A DNA stretch of 57,471 nucleotides from Bartonella sp. AU18XJBT (GCF_028618595.1 NZ_JAQITE010000013.1:1-57471), one strand, 5' to 3'; numbered from the stretch's first letter, positions 11,504 to 21,510 are shown. Notes: generated by a model not told the origin, from the letters alone. Made by a program: numbers and translations.

Positions 11504-11632
11504 TCAAGCATACTGTAGAGAATAAAAATCTGGAACATCTTTCCAATCCATTGCCGGCATATTTTGTGTTTTATGACGTTGTTTGCCTAAGAGAGTACGC
11601 GCTTTTTCTGTTGCTTGTAAAACATAAGCCAT
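11504..11632 (-). pseudogene. Internal fragment of a P4-type integrase
   Basis: The minus-strand frame reads ...LQATEKARTLLGKQRH followed by an AMDWKDVPDFY motif and then a stop. This is the middle of a P4-type integrase, around residues 185-225. It joins neatly to the window-edge integrase, whose last visible residues are ...DVDLQA: the shared LQA suggests the fragment continues that same protein family. Stops lie on both sides, so only about 42 codons survive. Confidence 0.65.
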
Positions 11633-11740
11633 TATTTATGGTTCTGTGGGATTTTGCACAATGAAATGGGAAGGTTATCATGTTGTTCCGTAAAATACTG
11701 TCGTTTAGAGCTGTGATATAAGGTATGAAAATTACCACAT

Positions 11741-11915
11741 TAAGGTGCTTTTTGTTAGAGTATATGACAGAATTCAGGGCGGGATTTGTCTGTAGAGAGC
11801 TTATGAAATAAACCATATGAGATGATCTCAGTTAGAGTCTGTTAGATAAAAAGCAAGATTGTTGATAGATCGGTTCTGGTCGAAGTTTCCGTTTTAGGGT
11901 AGGAAGAAAGTCAAT
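11741..11915. repeat. Second intergenic repeat module, copy 2
   Basis: From TTAAGGTGCTTTTTGTTAGA onward this resembles 5341-5520 and 57083-57240. It lies next to the integrase fragment, which suggests that the module belongs to the same old element. The similarity is degenerate and the ends are uncertain. Confidence 0.35.
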
Positions 11916-12078
11916 TGATGTATGTTTCCATTTGATTAAAATGGTGAGAGTGTATTTTAATACAATGGCTAGGGAGATAATTTCAGAATGATTTTGTTTG
12001 TTTTTAAAAAACAGTGATTACTTTCCCTTTACTTTATGGATGATGTTCAAAACTTTTTAAAATATAAAGAAGGCTAAA

Positions 12079-12603
12079 ATGCTGAACATTTCCCAAACGA
12101 GAATATTCTGTCTGAAAGATGTATCAATAGGAAAGCTTTTGGTGGCCAGGTCTCAAAAAGGGATTTGTCATATAGCGTTAGGAGACACTGTAGAGCAATT
12201 ATTACAGGAGTTTACGATACGCTTTGGTAATGCACAACAAGTTGTAGGTGACAATACATTTAAGAGAGAAGTTGCCCATATTATAGCCATGATAGAAACA
12301 CCTAAGTTGGTAAAAAAATATAATTTTCCCTTAGATATAAATGGTACAGTTTTTCAACGACAAGTATGGGCAGTATTATGTGATATACCGTGTGGTGAAA
12401 CAATTTCATATGAAGTCTTAGCGTGCCGTATTGGTATGCCGAGTGCTTTTCGTGCTGTTGCTAATGCCTGTGCACGTAACGAATTGGCTGTTATCATTCC
12501 TTGTCATCGTGTTGTGCGTAAAAATGGTTTTATTTCAGGGTATCGTTGGGGGGCCAAACGGAAACAGATTTTGCTACAACGAGAACAAAATGGAGAAATT
12601 TAA
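12079..12603 (+). CDS. ogt: Methylated-DNA-[protein]-cysteine S-methyltransferase
   Basis: This suicide repair protein takes the methyl group from O6-methylguanine onto its own cysteine. The acceptor is C142 in VIIPCHRVVRKNG, and the helix-turn-helix with arginine finger is RIGMPSAFRAVANACARN. The 174-residue length and N-terminal RNase H-like fold match Ogt and the C-terminal half of Ada; no Ada-type zinc-binding domain is present. AAGG precedes the ATG. The gene is convergent with the sensor kinase gene, and the two stop codons overlap. Confidence 0.93.
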   Translation: MLNISQTRIFCLKDVSIGKLLVARSQKGICHIALGDTVEQLLQEFTIRFGNAQQVVGDNTFKREVAHIIAMIETPKLVKKYNFPLDINGTVFQRQVWAVLCDIPCGETISYEVLACRIGMPSAFRAVANACARNELAVIIPCHRVVRKNGFISGYRWGAKRKQILLQREQNGEI

Positions 12604-14921
12604 CTTTGTGTGATGGGCATTATAATCGTTACAGTTGTTCCTTTCATTTCTTTTGAAGTAATTTCAAGTTTTCCTTTGTGGAGTTCTAGCAAGGAGCGTG
12701 AAATGGCTAAGCCAAGACCTGAGCCCGTGTGAGATTTAGTAAGCTGATTTTCGACTTGTTCAAAAGGTTGTCCAAGTTTTTTAATTGCTGATTGGGGAAT
12801 ACCAACACCTGTATCTGTAATTTTAAAAATAAGGTTATTTTTTTTCCTAAAAGCGCAGACATCAATATTTCCGCCTGAAGGCGTAAATTTAACGGCATTA
12901 GAGATGAGATTAAGGAAAATCTGCTTCATTGCACGACCATCAACCTCAGCATGGAGTTCTGGGGTAATGTTTGTTGTAACAACAATATTTTTTTCTTGAG
13001 CTTGGGGTGTTAGTGTTCGGACTGCTTCACTAATGATGGGCTCAAGATCGGTACTTTTACAATCAAGTGTAAATCTTCCAGCTTCAATTTTTGACATATC
13101 AAGGATGTCATTGATGAGGGTTAGAAGATGAGTTCCTGAATTGTAAATATCATGCATATATTCCTTATAGCGTTGTGAACCAAGAGGGCCAAAAGTCGAT
13201 TGCAACATGATATCTGAAAAGCCTAGAATAGCGTTAAGTGGCGTGCGCAATTCATGAGACATATTGGCTAAAAATTCTGATTTAGCTTTGTTAGCACTTT
13301 CGGCGCGCTCTTTTTCTGCTTTCAAACTTTTATTAAGTTTTTCAACTTCTGAGGCACGTTGTTGAGCACTGCCTCGTGTGCGCTTAAGTTCTTGAATGAA
13401 AGAAAAAAGACGCCTTTCACTATCTTCAAATTTCTCCTGTTGTTGTTTAAGCTCAGAAATGTCAGTACCAATACAAACCAATCCTCCGTCCTGGGTTCGC
13501 CGTTCGTTAATTTTGAGCCAACAACCATCCGCCGTTTGGCGAATACTAGTTAAGTTACCAGTACCATCATCTTTAAGGGGATATTCACTGATAGCAGGGC
13601 GTGCCATGGCTTCGACGGTTGCACGTTGGATACCTGATTGTAGAATTTGTTTAGGAATAGCGGCATATTCGCAAAATTTACTGTTGGACATGACTAAACG
13701 TCCTTCGGCATCCCACAAGACAAAAGATTCTGAAATATTTTCAATCGCATCACGGATACGAAGGTCAGCTTGCGCTGTTTGTTCAGCCAATTGTTGCTGT
13801 TCACTAATATCGAAGGAAATACCAACTAAATGGGGTTCTTCTTCTTCAGTAACTTCGGCACGAATGCGCATCCATACATAATGACCATCGGCATGACGCA
13901 TGGGAACGTTAATATCAATATGCTTTTTTTTACCGCTCATTAATTCCTGAGCAAGATCAAAAAAATTCGCATCATCTGGATTAATAATGGCGCTAATTTG
14001 GGAAATTGAGAGCAATGCATCCTGAGGGACATAGCCGAGCATTTCGTACATTGCTCGTGACCAGTAGACGCGCCCACTTGCCATGTTCCAATCCCATAGT
14101 CCACAGCGTCCACGCATCATTGCCATATCAATACGATTTTGAATTTTTTCTGAAACAAGATCCGTTTTGCGGGCTCGTACAATTTGGTTGTAATAAGCAT
14201 AAAGAAGAGCGAGGATAATGCCACTAGTTCCAATGAACAGAGTTATATTTAACGAGAGAATTTTCCGCCATTCCATGGCGCTATCTTGCATCTTTTCGCT
14301 AATGAATACGCCATATTGCCCATTTTCTGTTTGGTTAAATAAAGCAAGAGCAGGGGCATCTTTTCCTATTGTGATTTTCATAATTCCAACATGCTGTCCA
14401 AGAGATTGTAAAGCAATGCTGTCAGAGATAAAATCTTGCAAAGGTTTCCCTAAAGCAATCTCTGAACTGGATGAAGCCAAGACATTTCCTTTTTGATCAA
14501 CAATGGCGATCAGAGTGCTAGGATTAATAAGATCTTGATTATGAAAAGTGGTGAGGATATTTTGCAAATGACTATGAGAAAGGGCAGAGACTTTTCCTTT
14601 CTGAGAAACAGCCAGTAAGTCATGATTAATTGTATTGGTAATATGAGAAGCTAAGAGAGTGATGGTAGAACGCGTGTTTTTATCAATTGTGTTACGCCAA
14701 TCATAGAGTGATACAAAACGAATTGATGCAAGTACAATAAGAAATGCTACAATGACAAATGGAAGTGAGCGACGCAACCAAGGTTCAATAAAGAGAAGCT
14801 TTTGATAGGCAGAGCCAGAAAGCAGATGAATACGTTTTTTCTGCGTTTTATGACTTGGAGCGCTCGATTTTGAATCAGCATATATCTTCCTTGGCGCATT
14901 ATATGCGTCCAATTTAGCCAT
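12600..14921 (-). CDS. pleC: PleC-like membrane sensor histidine kinase
   Basis: The 773-residue protein has a basic N-terminus, a membrane segment near residues 55-72, an extracytoplasmic region, a second membrane segment near 225-245, then two PAS domains (about 265-375 and 385-495), a coiled coil, a HisKA domain with phospho-acceptor H556 in ANMSHELRTPLNAILGFSDI, and a HATPase domain with DTGVGIP and GSGLGLAIS. There is no receiver domain. This layout and length match PleC of Rhizobiales and Caulobacter, the phosphatase/kinase that sets DivK and PleD phosphorylation in polar cell-cycle control. That assignment is by architecture; other PdhS-family kinases are possible alternatives. Confidence 0.8.
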   Translation of the reverse strand: MAKLDAYNAPRKIYADSKSSAPSHKTQKKRIHLLSGSAYQKLLFIEPWLRRSLPFVIVAFLIVLASIRFVSLYDWRNTIDKNTRSTITLLASHITNTINHDLLAVSQKGKVSALSHSHLQNILTTFHNQDLINPSTLIAIVDQKGNVLASSSSEIALGKPLQDFISDSIALQSLGQHVGIMKITIGKDAPALALFNQTENGQYGVFISEKMQDSAMEWRKILSLNITLFIGTSGIILALLYAYYNQIVRARKTDLVSEKIQNRIDMAMMRGRCGLWDWNMASGRVYWSRAMYEMLGYVPQDALLSISQISAIINPDDANFFDLAQELMSGKKKHIDINVPMRHADGHYVWMRIRAEVTEEEEPHLVGISFDISEQQQLAEQTAQADLRIRDAIENISESFVLWDAEGRLVMSNSKFCEYAAIPKQILQSGIQRATVEAMARPAISEYPLKDDGTGNLTSIRQTADGCWLKINERRTQDGGLVCIGTDISELKQQQEKFEDSERRLFSFIQELKRTRGSAQQRASEVEKLNKSLKAEKERAESANKAKSEFLANMSHELRTPLNAILGFSDIMLQSTFGPLGSQRYKEYMHDIYNSGTHLLTLINDILDMSKIEAGRFTLDCKSTDLEPIISEAVRTLTPQAQEKNIVVTTNITPELHAEVDGRAMKQIFLNLISNAVKFTPSGGNIDVCAFRKKNNLIFKITDTGVGIPQSAIKKLGQPFEQVENQLTKSHTGSGLGLAISRSLLELHKGKLEITSKEMKGTTVTIIMPITQS

Positions 14922-15097
14922 CTCTTGTTCCTTTAATTCCAGAATAATGTGATTTAAAAACTGCTTCGATATTCATAGTAACCCCATCGAGTGCAATGAA
15001 TCAAAACAGGAGTCTTCTGTCCAGTCTTTTTTTAAAAAAAATAATTTTACTTCTATGAACTTGGAATATGAAAAGGAAAAGGTACTTTGAACATGAC

Positions 15098-15130
15098 CCT
15101 ATAAACAGGCTTAGATTGCCCGTTTATAGG
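15098..15130 (-). terminator. Hairpin after pepN
   Basis: CCTATAAAC at 15098-15106 pairs with GTTTATAGG at 15122-15130, and the stem extends inward by GGC/GCC after one mismatch. It lies 79 bases beyond the pepN stop. It lacks a clean T run, so it may be a weak terminator or an mRNA-stabilising hairpin. Confidence 0.45.
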
Positions 15131-15208
15131 TTTAATGATGATCGAATAGTTTGTAGAATTTATTTAAAAAAAACATTATAGCATATTGATTTAAAATAAT
15201 TTTTTGTT

Positions 15209-17848
15209 TCAATTGAGCAGACGGTTGATGATATCAGCAACATCGCTTGATAATTTTGGCGCAGCAGCAATCGTTTTTAATTCATTTTCAAGTTTTTGTT
15301 GTCGAATGGGTTCCAATTGTCGCCAAGAACGCATCGTTGTTAATAATCGTGAAGCGAGCTGTGGATTTTTTTTGTCAATTTCCAAAATGATTTGGCAAAG
15401 AAAATGATAGGACGCTCCATCCATCCTGTTAAAGCCCGTGAGATTGTTAGAGGCAAAAACACCGATTAAGGAACGCACACGATTGGGATTATCTTTTGAA
15501 AAGAGCGGATGTTTCATGAGCTTTTGAACATTTTCGAGCGTTGATGTGCCAGCAACCATTGCTTGAATAGAAAACCATTTATCCATGACCAAAGGGTCAT
15601 GCCTATAGCGGTTTTCAAAATCATTTAAGGCATTTTGTGCCTGCTCACTTTCATTAAAATGTTTCACGAGAACAGCGATACTAGCCATACGGTCAGTCAT
15701 ATTATCCGCTGTTGCATATTGTATAGCAGCACGATTTGGATTGGCTTCAGCAATGGAAAGATAATCCAATATAATATTCTTTAATGCTCGCTTTCCAGCT
15801 TGTACAGCGTTTACTGAATAGGGCTCTTGGGTTTGCATTTGTTCATAGAATTTTGTTAAGAGCTCTTGATGGGTTTGTGCAAGTGAAGCTAAAAACTGAT
15901 TGCGCACATGATGAATACGCTCTGGATCAATATTTTTACCGATTGTGTGAGCAAGCTCAACTTCACTAGGTAAATTTATACAGAAGGCACGAAATTCAGG
16001 CTCTAAGTTTTCATCCGTTATGATCGTTTCAATCAGCTTTAGTAAAGCAGAAGGGAATGTTGCTTTTTCTTGTGTTTTATCTTGAATGCTTTGAATCAAA
16101 GCTTGCGTCATTAAATGATTAAGAGATTGCCAGCGATTGATGTGATTGTCATCATGTTGTGCAAGAAAAATAAGTTCTCTTTCATTGAATGGAGTGTGTA
16201 GAATGATTGGTGCTGAAAAGTCTCGCAGCAGTGATAAAACGGGTTTTTCACGCAGTCCCTTTAATGTAAACGTTTGGCTTTCTTTGGATAAAAGCATAAC
16301 ATCTGATTGAATATCTGCATCAGCTTCATAGGTGAGGTTTTCTCCGTTGTGTCCTAAGAGTCCAAAAGCGATAGGGATAAGCATAGGTTTTTTTATATTT
16401 TGTTGTGGGGTTGTGGGAATATGTTGCTTTGCATGAATTGTTAAAACACCATCACTATAATGACTATCGATTTCTACATTGGGTGTTCCAGCTTGTTCAT
16501 ACCACAGCATGAATTGGGAGAAGTCTTGACCAGATACTTTAGCAAAACAAGCGATAAAATCTTCAATTGTACAAGCTTGTCCATCATGACGTTGAAAGTA
16601 AAGATCAGTACCTTTACGAAACATAGAGGGTCCTAAAATAGTCCGTATCATGCGAACAACTTCAGCACCTTTTTCATAAACAGTTGTGGTGTAAAAATTG
16701 TTAATTTGGCTATATTGACGAGGACGTACAGGATGAGCGAGGGGCCCAGCGTCTTCGGCAAATTGCGTCACTTTTAATGTTTTTATATTTTCAATTCGCT
16801 GTAGGCTGCGTACATTTTGATCTGATGAAAATTCCTGATCACGATAAACAGTGAATCCTTCTTTTAAACAGAGTTGAAACCAATCGCGACAGGTAATACG
16901 ATTACCGCTCCAATTATGGAAATATTCATGTGCAATGACACGTTCAACATTTCTATAATCCTGATCGGTTGCTGTTTCAGGATCGACAAGAACATATTTA
17001 TCATTAAAAACATTAAGGCCTTTGTTTTCCATTGCTCCCATGTTAAAGTCGGACACTGCAACAATATTGAAAATATCAAGATCATATTCGCGCCCAAAAC
17101 ATTGTTCATCCCAACGCATGGAACGTTTAAGAGCATCCATTGCATAAGCGGCGCGTTTGGTTTTTCCTTTTTCCACATAGATACCAAGCTCGATACGTCT
17201 TCCAGATACAGTTGTAAAATGGTCTTCTAACTTATCAAGATCTCCACCTACTAAAGCAAAAAGATAAGATGGTTTGGGATAAGGATCTTCCCAAATGGCA
17301 AAATGGCGATTATTCTCTAAAGTTCCTGTTTTCACTAAATTACCATTTGAAAGCAAGATTGGGATTGTTTGGGAATCTGCTTCAATTTTCACTCTATAGG
17401 TAGAAAGAACATCTGGGCGGTCGTAAAAATAAGTAATACGACGAAAACCTTCCGATTCGCATTGTGTGCAATAAACACCATTTGAAAGATAAAGTCCCAT
17501 AAGTTGACGATTGCTTTCAGGATTCAGTTCCGTAACCAATTTCAATGTAAAAGGAGCCGTTGGTGGCGTTGTAATTTCTAAACGTGAAGGCGTCACTTTA
17601 TAAGCATTTGGGGCTAATGTCCCATCATTAATAGAAACGGAAATTAAAGTAAGATCATCACCAGAAAGAACAAGAGGTGTTAATTCTTTTGTATCGTGAC
17701 GGGATTCAATAGACAATATGGCTGTAACATAAGTTTTTGTTGGTGCCAATTGAAAGGAAAGTTGTGTTTTAGGGATAGCGTAAGGGGTTGGCTGGTAGTC
17801 TTCCAAACGATAAATAGATGTTGTTGGCTGTTCCATAGTTGTTCCCAT
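15209..17848 (-). CDS. pepN: Aminopeptidase N (M1 family)
   Basis: PepN (879 residues) is a cytoplasmic zinc aminopeptidase that finishes peptide breakdown. The substrate-binding GAMENKGLNVF motif and the zinc site HEYFHNWSGNR (H307, H311, with a downstream Glu in LKEGFTVYRDQEF) are intact. The N-terminal CTQCESEGFRRITYF and the long helical C-terminal domain match the gammaproteobacterial-type PepN found in alphaproteobacteria. The first ATG (17848) and a second ATG four codons later are both possible starts. Confidence 0.95.
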   Translation of the reverse strand: MGTTMEQPTTSIYRLEDYQPTPYAIPKTQLSFQLAPTKTYVTAILSIESRHDTKELTPLVLSGDDLTLISVSINDGTLAPNAYKVTPSRLEITTPPTAPFTLKLVTELNPESNRQLMGLYLSNGVYCTQCESEGFRRITYFYDRPDVLSTYRVKIEADSQTIPILLSNGNLVKTGTLENNRHFAIWEDPYPKPSYLFALVGGDLDKLEDHFTTVSGRRIELGIYVEKGKTKRAAYAMDALKRSMRWDEQCFGREYDLDIFNIVAVSDFNMGAMENKGLNVFNDKYVLVDPETATDQDYRNVERVIAHEYFHNWSGNRITCRDWFQLCLKEGFTVYRDQEFSSDQNVRSLQRIENIKTLKVTQFAEDAGPLAHPVRPRQYSQINNFYTTTVYEKGAEVVRMIRTILGPSMFRKGTDLYFQRHDGQACTIEDFIACFAKVSGQDFSQFMLWYEQAGTPNVEIDSHYSDGVLTIHAKQHIPTTPQQNIKKPMLIPIAFGLLGHNGENLTYEADADIQSDVMLLSKESQTFTLKGLREKPVLSLLRDFSAPIILHTPFNERELIFLAQHDDNHINRWQSLNHLMTQALIQSIQDKTQEKATFPSALLKLIETIITDENLEPEFRAFCINLPSEVELAHTIGKNIDPERIHHVRNQFLASLAQTHQELLTKFYEQMQTQEPYSVNAVQAGKRALKNIILDYLSIAEANPNRAAIQYATADNMTDRMASIAVLVKHFNESEQAQNALNDFENRYRHDPLVMDKWFSIQAMVAGTSTLENVQKLMKHPLFSKDNPNRVRSLIGVFASNNLTGFNRMDGASYHFLCQIILEIDKKNPQLASRLLTTMRSWRQLEPIRQQKLENELKTIAAAPKLSSDVADIINRLLN

Positions 17849-17905
17849 TCGTATTTTAAGAGTTAAAGAAGGTGTTTAATTTTAGTGTCAAAGAAGATTA
17901 CAGAA

Positions 17906-18745
17906 TTACAAAAGGCTATCGAGGCGATTTTTTACTTCTAAGAAGTCTATCCATGTAAGCTTCTTTTGACTAGGGGTTCGAAGAAGGTAGGCAGGGTGGA
18001 AAGTTGGCATAACAGGTATTTTTATATTATCCTCATTTTCATAAAGATGCCATTTTCCTCTTGTTCGGATAATCCCATTTTGAGATCCCGTAAGAAACTG
18101 TGCAGCAACGCCTCCCAGTGCTATAAGTACACGAGGACGCGCTAAATAAATGTGTCGTTCAATAAAAGGGCGGCACAAGGCAACTTCTCTTGGTGTTGGT
18201 GTACGATTTCCTGGTGGACGCCAAGGAATAGTGTTGGCAATGTAAACATTATTTCTTGTTAAGCCAATTGATGCGAGGATTTTATTAAGCAACATTCCTG
18301 CTTTTCCCACAAAAGGAATTCCTTGTATATCCTCTTCTCGTCCTGGTGCTTCGCCTATAAGCATCAGGGGGCTTCCTGCTGTTCCATCTGAAAAACAGGT
18401 ATTTTTTGCTGTCAATTTTAATGAACAGCCATTAAATGCAAGGAGAGCAGATTTTAACTCATCAAGTGTCTTTGCATTTTTTGCATTCTCTATAGCGGTG
18501 GATTCATTTTGTAGAGCCCCAGAGTTATGCAGCGGATGATGATTTAATTTTACGGTTGGGGATGTTTTGGGAGATGTTTGTTGATTATGAGAAATGCTCA
18601 CGACAGGTGTTAATTTTTTCTCTAAACAAGCAGACTGTTTAAAACGATCAATAGGGAAATCTGTCAGAACAGCATCTGCACCACTTTCTTTATAAAAGTT
18701 TAAGAGTTCTTCATAGGAAATTGAGCACGGCGTTTGATTTAACAT
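17906..18745 (-). CDS. Uracil-DNA glycosylase, family 4-like
   Basis: This 279-residue protein removes uracil from DNA. The catalytic-site motif GEAPGREEDIQGIPFVGKAG and the C-terminal HPAYLLR motif identify the family 4 (Fe-S, thermostable-type) clade. The first 100 residues are a low-complexity linker region common in alphaproteobacterial members. A second, different glycosylase is encoded at 41066-41746, so the cell carries two of this superfamily. Confidence 0.88.
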   Translation of the reverse strand: MLNQTPCSISYEELLNFYKESGADAVLTDFPIDRFKQSACLEKKLTPVVSISHNQQTSPKTSPTVKLNHHPLHNSGALQNESTAIENAKNAKTLDELKSALLAFNGCSLKLTAKNTCFSDGTAGSPLMLIGEAPGREEDIQGIPFVGKAGMLLNKILASIGLTRNNVYIANTIPWRPPGNRTPTPREVALCRPFIERHIYLARPRVLIALGGVAAQFLTGSQNGIIRTRGKWHLYENEDNIKIPVMPTFHPAYLLRTPSQKKLTWIDFLEVKNRLDSLL

Positions 18746-19180
18746 TTTATTTTTCTAATGATCTAGCAACTATAGATCAAACAAATTTATCCCTCAAGTT
18801 TTATAAATGCATTTACTAGCCGTTAATGTATAGGAACGCTGATAGGATTCTCTCTTTTCACAAAAAGGCAAATCGTAAAATGCAAGTGTTCTCGATTATA
18901 TACATCTTTAAATATACAATTTGTTTAAATTACGCTATTTTATTTTTTTAAACAGGTTAGGCTCTTTATAATAAAAGAATTCTCTACTAAATGCAAGTGG
19001 TATGATAATATTTTTAATCATTATATCCTATATTTAATAATTAATGAAAATGACCTTTATAGTATTTCATTTGTAAAATTAAGTATAAATTTTTTATTAT
19101 TATATTGTGTCTTTTTTATTAAAAATATTAAATGAATGAAATATATAAATATTGCTTTTATATGAGAAAATACTAAGACT
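18746..19180. other. AT-rich spacer without genes
   Basis: These 435 bases separate the glycosylase gene start from the end of the thi operon. I see no open frame of note, no clear terminator for thiD and no repeat. Confidence 0.5.
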
Positions 19181-19960
19181 TTACAAACTGTTTTTACAAT
19201 GGGTTAAAAGCAATGTGTGGATATATGCTTTTGCTTTTTTTGCAGCTGAAATGAGGGGTTCATTTAATGCTAAATGCGCAGCAATAGCGCTTGAGAGAAT
19301 GCAACCTGTTCCTCGCATTGTTCCTTTTAAACGTGGAGTAGAAATATTTATGACTTCAGTTTTGTCAATGAATCTATCAATTGCAAGAGGACCCTCAGCA
19401 TGTCCTCCTTTTACTAAAATAGAGCGAGCTCCCAATGACAAAAGTTTTTTTGCTTGTTGTATTGCTTGCTTATCATGAGATGCCAATGGACTTTGGCTAA
19501 GAAGAGCGAGTTCTTCTCTATTCGGTGTTAAAAGAGTAACATGAGAAAGCAGTTTATCGATCATAGTGTCGATGATTGTTTCCGTTGTTAGTTTTCCTCC
19601 TGATGAAGCGACAAGTACAGGGTCCAAAATAACTGGAACATGGGGATAGTCTTTGAGTACGTTACTGATTGCTGCTATAATTTCTTTTGTCCCCGTCATA
19701 CCGATTTTTATTGCGCTTATTGGATTTGCTTCTAGGGCGGAATGCATTTGCGCAGCGACGAGGTCTCCGCGCATTGGAATGATTTCGACAACGCGATTAT
19801 CATCTTGTACGTTAACACAAGTAATTGCTAAATTTGCTTTTATTTGAAAATATACAGCAGTTTCTATATCACGAACAATACCGGCACCTCCCGTTGGATC
19901 AGTGCCCGCAACAATAAGAATGGAAGGTCTCAACGCCATGTTTGTGTCACTTTTATCCAC
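19181..19960 (-). CDS. thiD: Hydroxymethylpyrimidine/phosphomethylpyrimidine kinase
   Basis: ThiD phosphorylates HMP and then HMP-P to give HMP-PP, the pyrimidine half of thiamin. The 259-residue length is normal. Ribokinase-like motifs are present: AGTDPTGGAGIVRDIE at the N-terminus, DPVLVASSGGKL, VKGGH and GTGCILSSAIAA with the catalytic aspartate replaced by the usual Cys loop. The upstream end overlaps thiE; a start at the internal ATG (19939), giving [12 protein letters not shown], is more likely and shortens the overlap to 10 bases. It is the last gene of the operon. Confidence 0.94.
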   Translation of the reverse strand: MDKSDTNMALRPSILIVAGTDPTGGAGIVRDIETAVYFQIKANLAITCVNVQDDNRVVEIIPMRGDLVAAQMHSALEANPISAIKIGMTGTKEIIAAISNVLKDYPHVPVILDPVLVASSGGKLTTETIIDTMIDKLLSHVTLLTPNREELALLSQSPLASHDKQAIQQAKKLLSLGARSILVKGGHAEGPLAIDRFIDKTEVINISTPRLKGTMRGTGCILSSAIAAHLALNEPLISAAKKAKAYIHTLLLTHCKNSL

Positions 19961-20535
19961 TGCTGTACACGCTCTTCAGGTTTTTTATGAAGGATAATAT
20001 CAGTTACAACAGCAGCACTATTTGCGCCTGCTTTTAAAACACCAACTGCGCGTTCTGGTGTTAAACCACCAATACCCACTAAAGGTAAAGCACCAATCCG
20101 CTTTCTCCATTGTTTGATTTTTTCTAGTCCTTGCGGCATCCATTTCATTTTTTTTAAGATTGTCGGATAAATAGGACCAAGTGCAATATACTCAGGATTA
20201 ACAGAGAGTGCGATATCCAATTCATGTTCATCATGTGTACTAAGACCAACTTTTATACCACTTTTACGAATTGCATGAAGATCAGCATTGCTTAGGTCTT
20301 CTTGTCCCAGATGAATAAAATTGCACTTTTCATCAATTGCTATTTCCCAATGATCATTAATAATTAATTGCGCTCCCAATTTATTGCATATGTTTTTTGC
20401 GCGCTTGATATGTTGACGGATTATTTGTTGATTTTCATGTTTCATACGCAATTGTACGAGCTTGATACCAAGAGGAAGCAAACGTTCAATCCAATCAGCG
20501 TTATCAACGATGAGGTAAAATGGATCCAGTTTCAT
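19930..20535 (-). CDS. thiE: Thiamin-phosphate synthase
   Basis: ThiE condenses HMP-PP with thiazole phosphate to make thiamin phosphate. The 201-residue TIM barrel shows VQLRMKH near residue 30, the pyrophosphate-binding [12 protein letters not shown] segment, HLGQEDL, the [10 protein letters not shown] strand and [18 protein letters not shown]. The GPIF.. motif reads GPIYPT, a mild variant. It overlaps thiG by four bases (ATGA), a sign of coupled translation. Confidence 0.93.
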   Translation of the reverse strand: MKLDPFYLIVDNADWIERLLPLGIKLVQLRMKHENQQIIRQHIKRAKNICNKLGAQLIINDHWEIAIDEKCNFIHLGQEDLSNADLHAIRKSGIKVGLSTHDEHELDIALSVNPEYIALGPIYPTILKKMKWMPQGLEKIKQWRKRIGALPLVGIGGLTPERAVGVLKAGANSAAVVTDIILHKKPEERVQQWIKVTQTWR

Positions 20536-21305
20536 GAAAATACTGCTTTTCCGATAATGGGTGTTGAAGGGACTGCCACATTGCGTGCTTCGATCATGCC
20601 AGCTTTATATCCCATACGTCCTGCTTGAACAGCTTTAGAAAATGCTTCAGCCATTAAGACAGGATCACCTGCTTTAGCAACTGCGGTATTAAGCAGTACT
20701 GCATCATAACCGAGTTCCATCGCAATGGCGGCATGTGATGGGCGTCCAATGCCGGCATCAATAACAAGAGTAGCATCCGGAAGGTAAGCACGGATAGAAC
20801 GCAATCCATCGGTATTATGAGGTCCTTTGGCAGAACCAATAGGAGCACACCAAGGCATAATAACACGGCAACCAATGTCAAAAAGTTTTTCAGCAACAAT
20901 AAGATCATCCGTTGTGTAAGCAAAAATTTTGAAACCTTCATTGTTTAAAATTTGCGCAGCTTCGATTAAGGAAAAAATATTTGGCTGTAAGGTGTCTGGA
21001 TTTCCTATGACTTCGAGTTTAATCCAAGCCGTTTTAAAAAGATCTCTTGCTAATTGGGCTGTTGTTACGGCCTCTTTAACAGTATAACAACCAGCAGTAT
21101 TAGGAAGCACTGTTACTCCAAGTTCTTGAAGAAAGTGCCAAAATTGTCCGCCTTGTTTTCCGCCTGCAGTTTCACGGCGCAAGGAAACAGTCACAATTTC
21201 CGTATCCGATTTATGAATAGCATCACGAAGGATTGCTGGTGAAGGATATTGCGCTGTACCTAATAGAAGACGGGAAGAGAATTGTCGTCCATAAAGATTC
21301 AGCAT
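20532..21305 (-). CDS. thiG: Thiazole synthase
   Basis: ThiG forms the thiazole ring from deoxyxylulose phosphate, dehydroglycine and sulfur carried by ThiS. The 257-residue protein contains [52 protein letters not shown] with the imine-forming lysine, and [17 protein letters not shown]. It begins four bases after thiS and overlaps thiE. In this operon ThiO supplies dehydroglycine, so an oxygen-dependent route is expected. Confidence 0.95.
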   Translation of the reverse strand: MLNLYGRQFSSRLLLGTAQYPSPAILRDAIHKSDTEIVTVSLRRETAGGKQGGQFWHFLQELGVTVLPNTAGCYTVKEAVTTAQLARDLFKTAWIKLEVIGNPDTLQPNIFSLIEAAQILNNEGFKIFAYTTDDLIVAEKLFDIGCRVIMPWCAPIGSAKGPHNTDGLRSIRAYLPDATLVIDAGIGRPSHAAIAMELGYDAVLLNTAVAKAGDPVLMAEAFSKAVQAGRMGYKAGMIEARNVAVPSTPIIGKAVFS

Positions 21306-21309
21306 ATTA

Positions 21310-21507
21310 TTAGCCTCCTTGCATTGGGCTCAAAATTTCAATTTTATCTCCTTCATGTAAGACAAATTGGCTTCGTACATCTATGGGAACAACTTCAGCG
21401 TTAACAGCGGTTGCAAGCCAATTTCCTTCATACCCCAATTCTTCAAGCAAGAGACCGAGAGTCATAACTTCTGTTTGGACTGTTTCACCATTAACAAATA
21501 TTTGCAT
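21310..21507 (-). CDS. thiS: Sulfur carrier protein ThiS
   Basis: This 65-residue ubiquitin-like protein ends in the required Gly-Gly (LSPMQGG). Its C-terminus becomes a thiocarboxylate that donates sulfur to ThiG. It lies three bases after thiO and four before thiG. The ThiF-type activating enzyme is not in the window, so another E1-like protein must serve. Confidence 0.94.
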   Translation of the reverse strand: MQIFVNGETVQTEVMTLGLLLEELGYEGNWLATAVNAEVVPIDVRSQFVLHEGDKIEILSPMQGG

Positions 21508-21510
21508 GCT

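Larger units (their letters stand above)
11266..12078. other. Decayed intergenic DNA with integrase fragment
   Basis: No intact gene is supported between carB and ogt. The region contains an internal integrase fragment on the minus strand (11504-11632) and the second repeat module (about 11741-11915). The promoter of carB must lie near 11266-11400 but no clear boxes stand out. Confidence 0.6.

Noticed and set aside
11482-11816. Two frames of 60 and 81 codons on opposite strands
   Set aside because: Neither matches the reading frame of the integrase fragment that explains this DNA.
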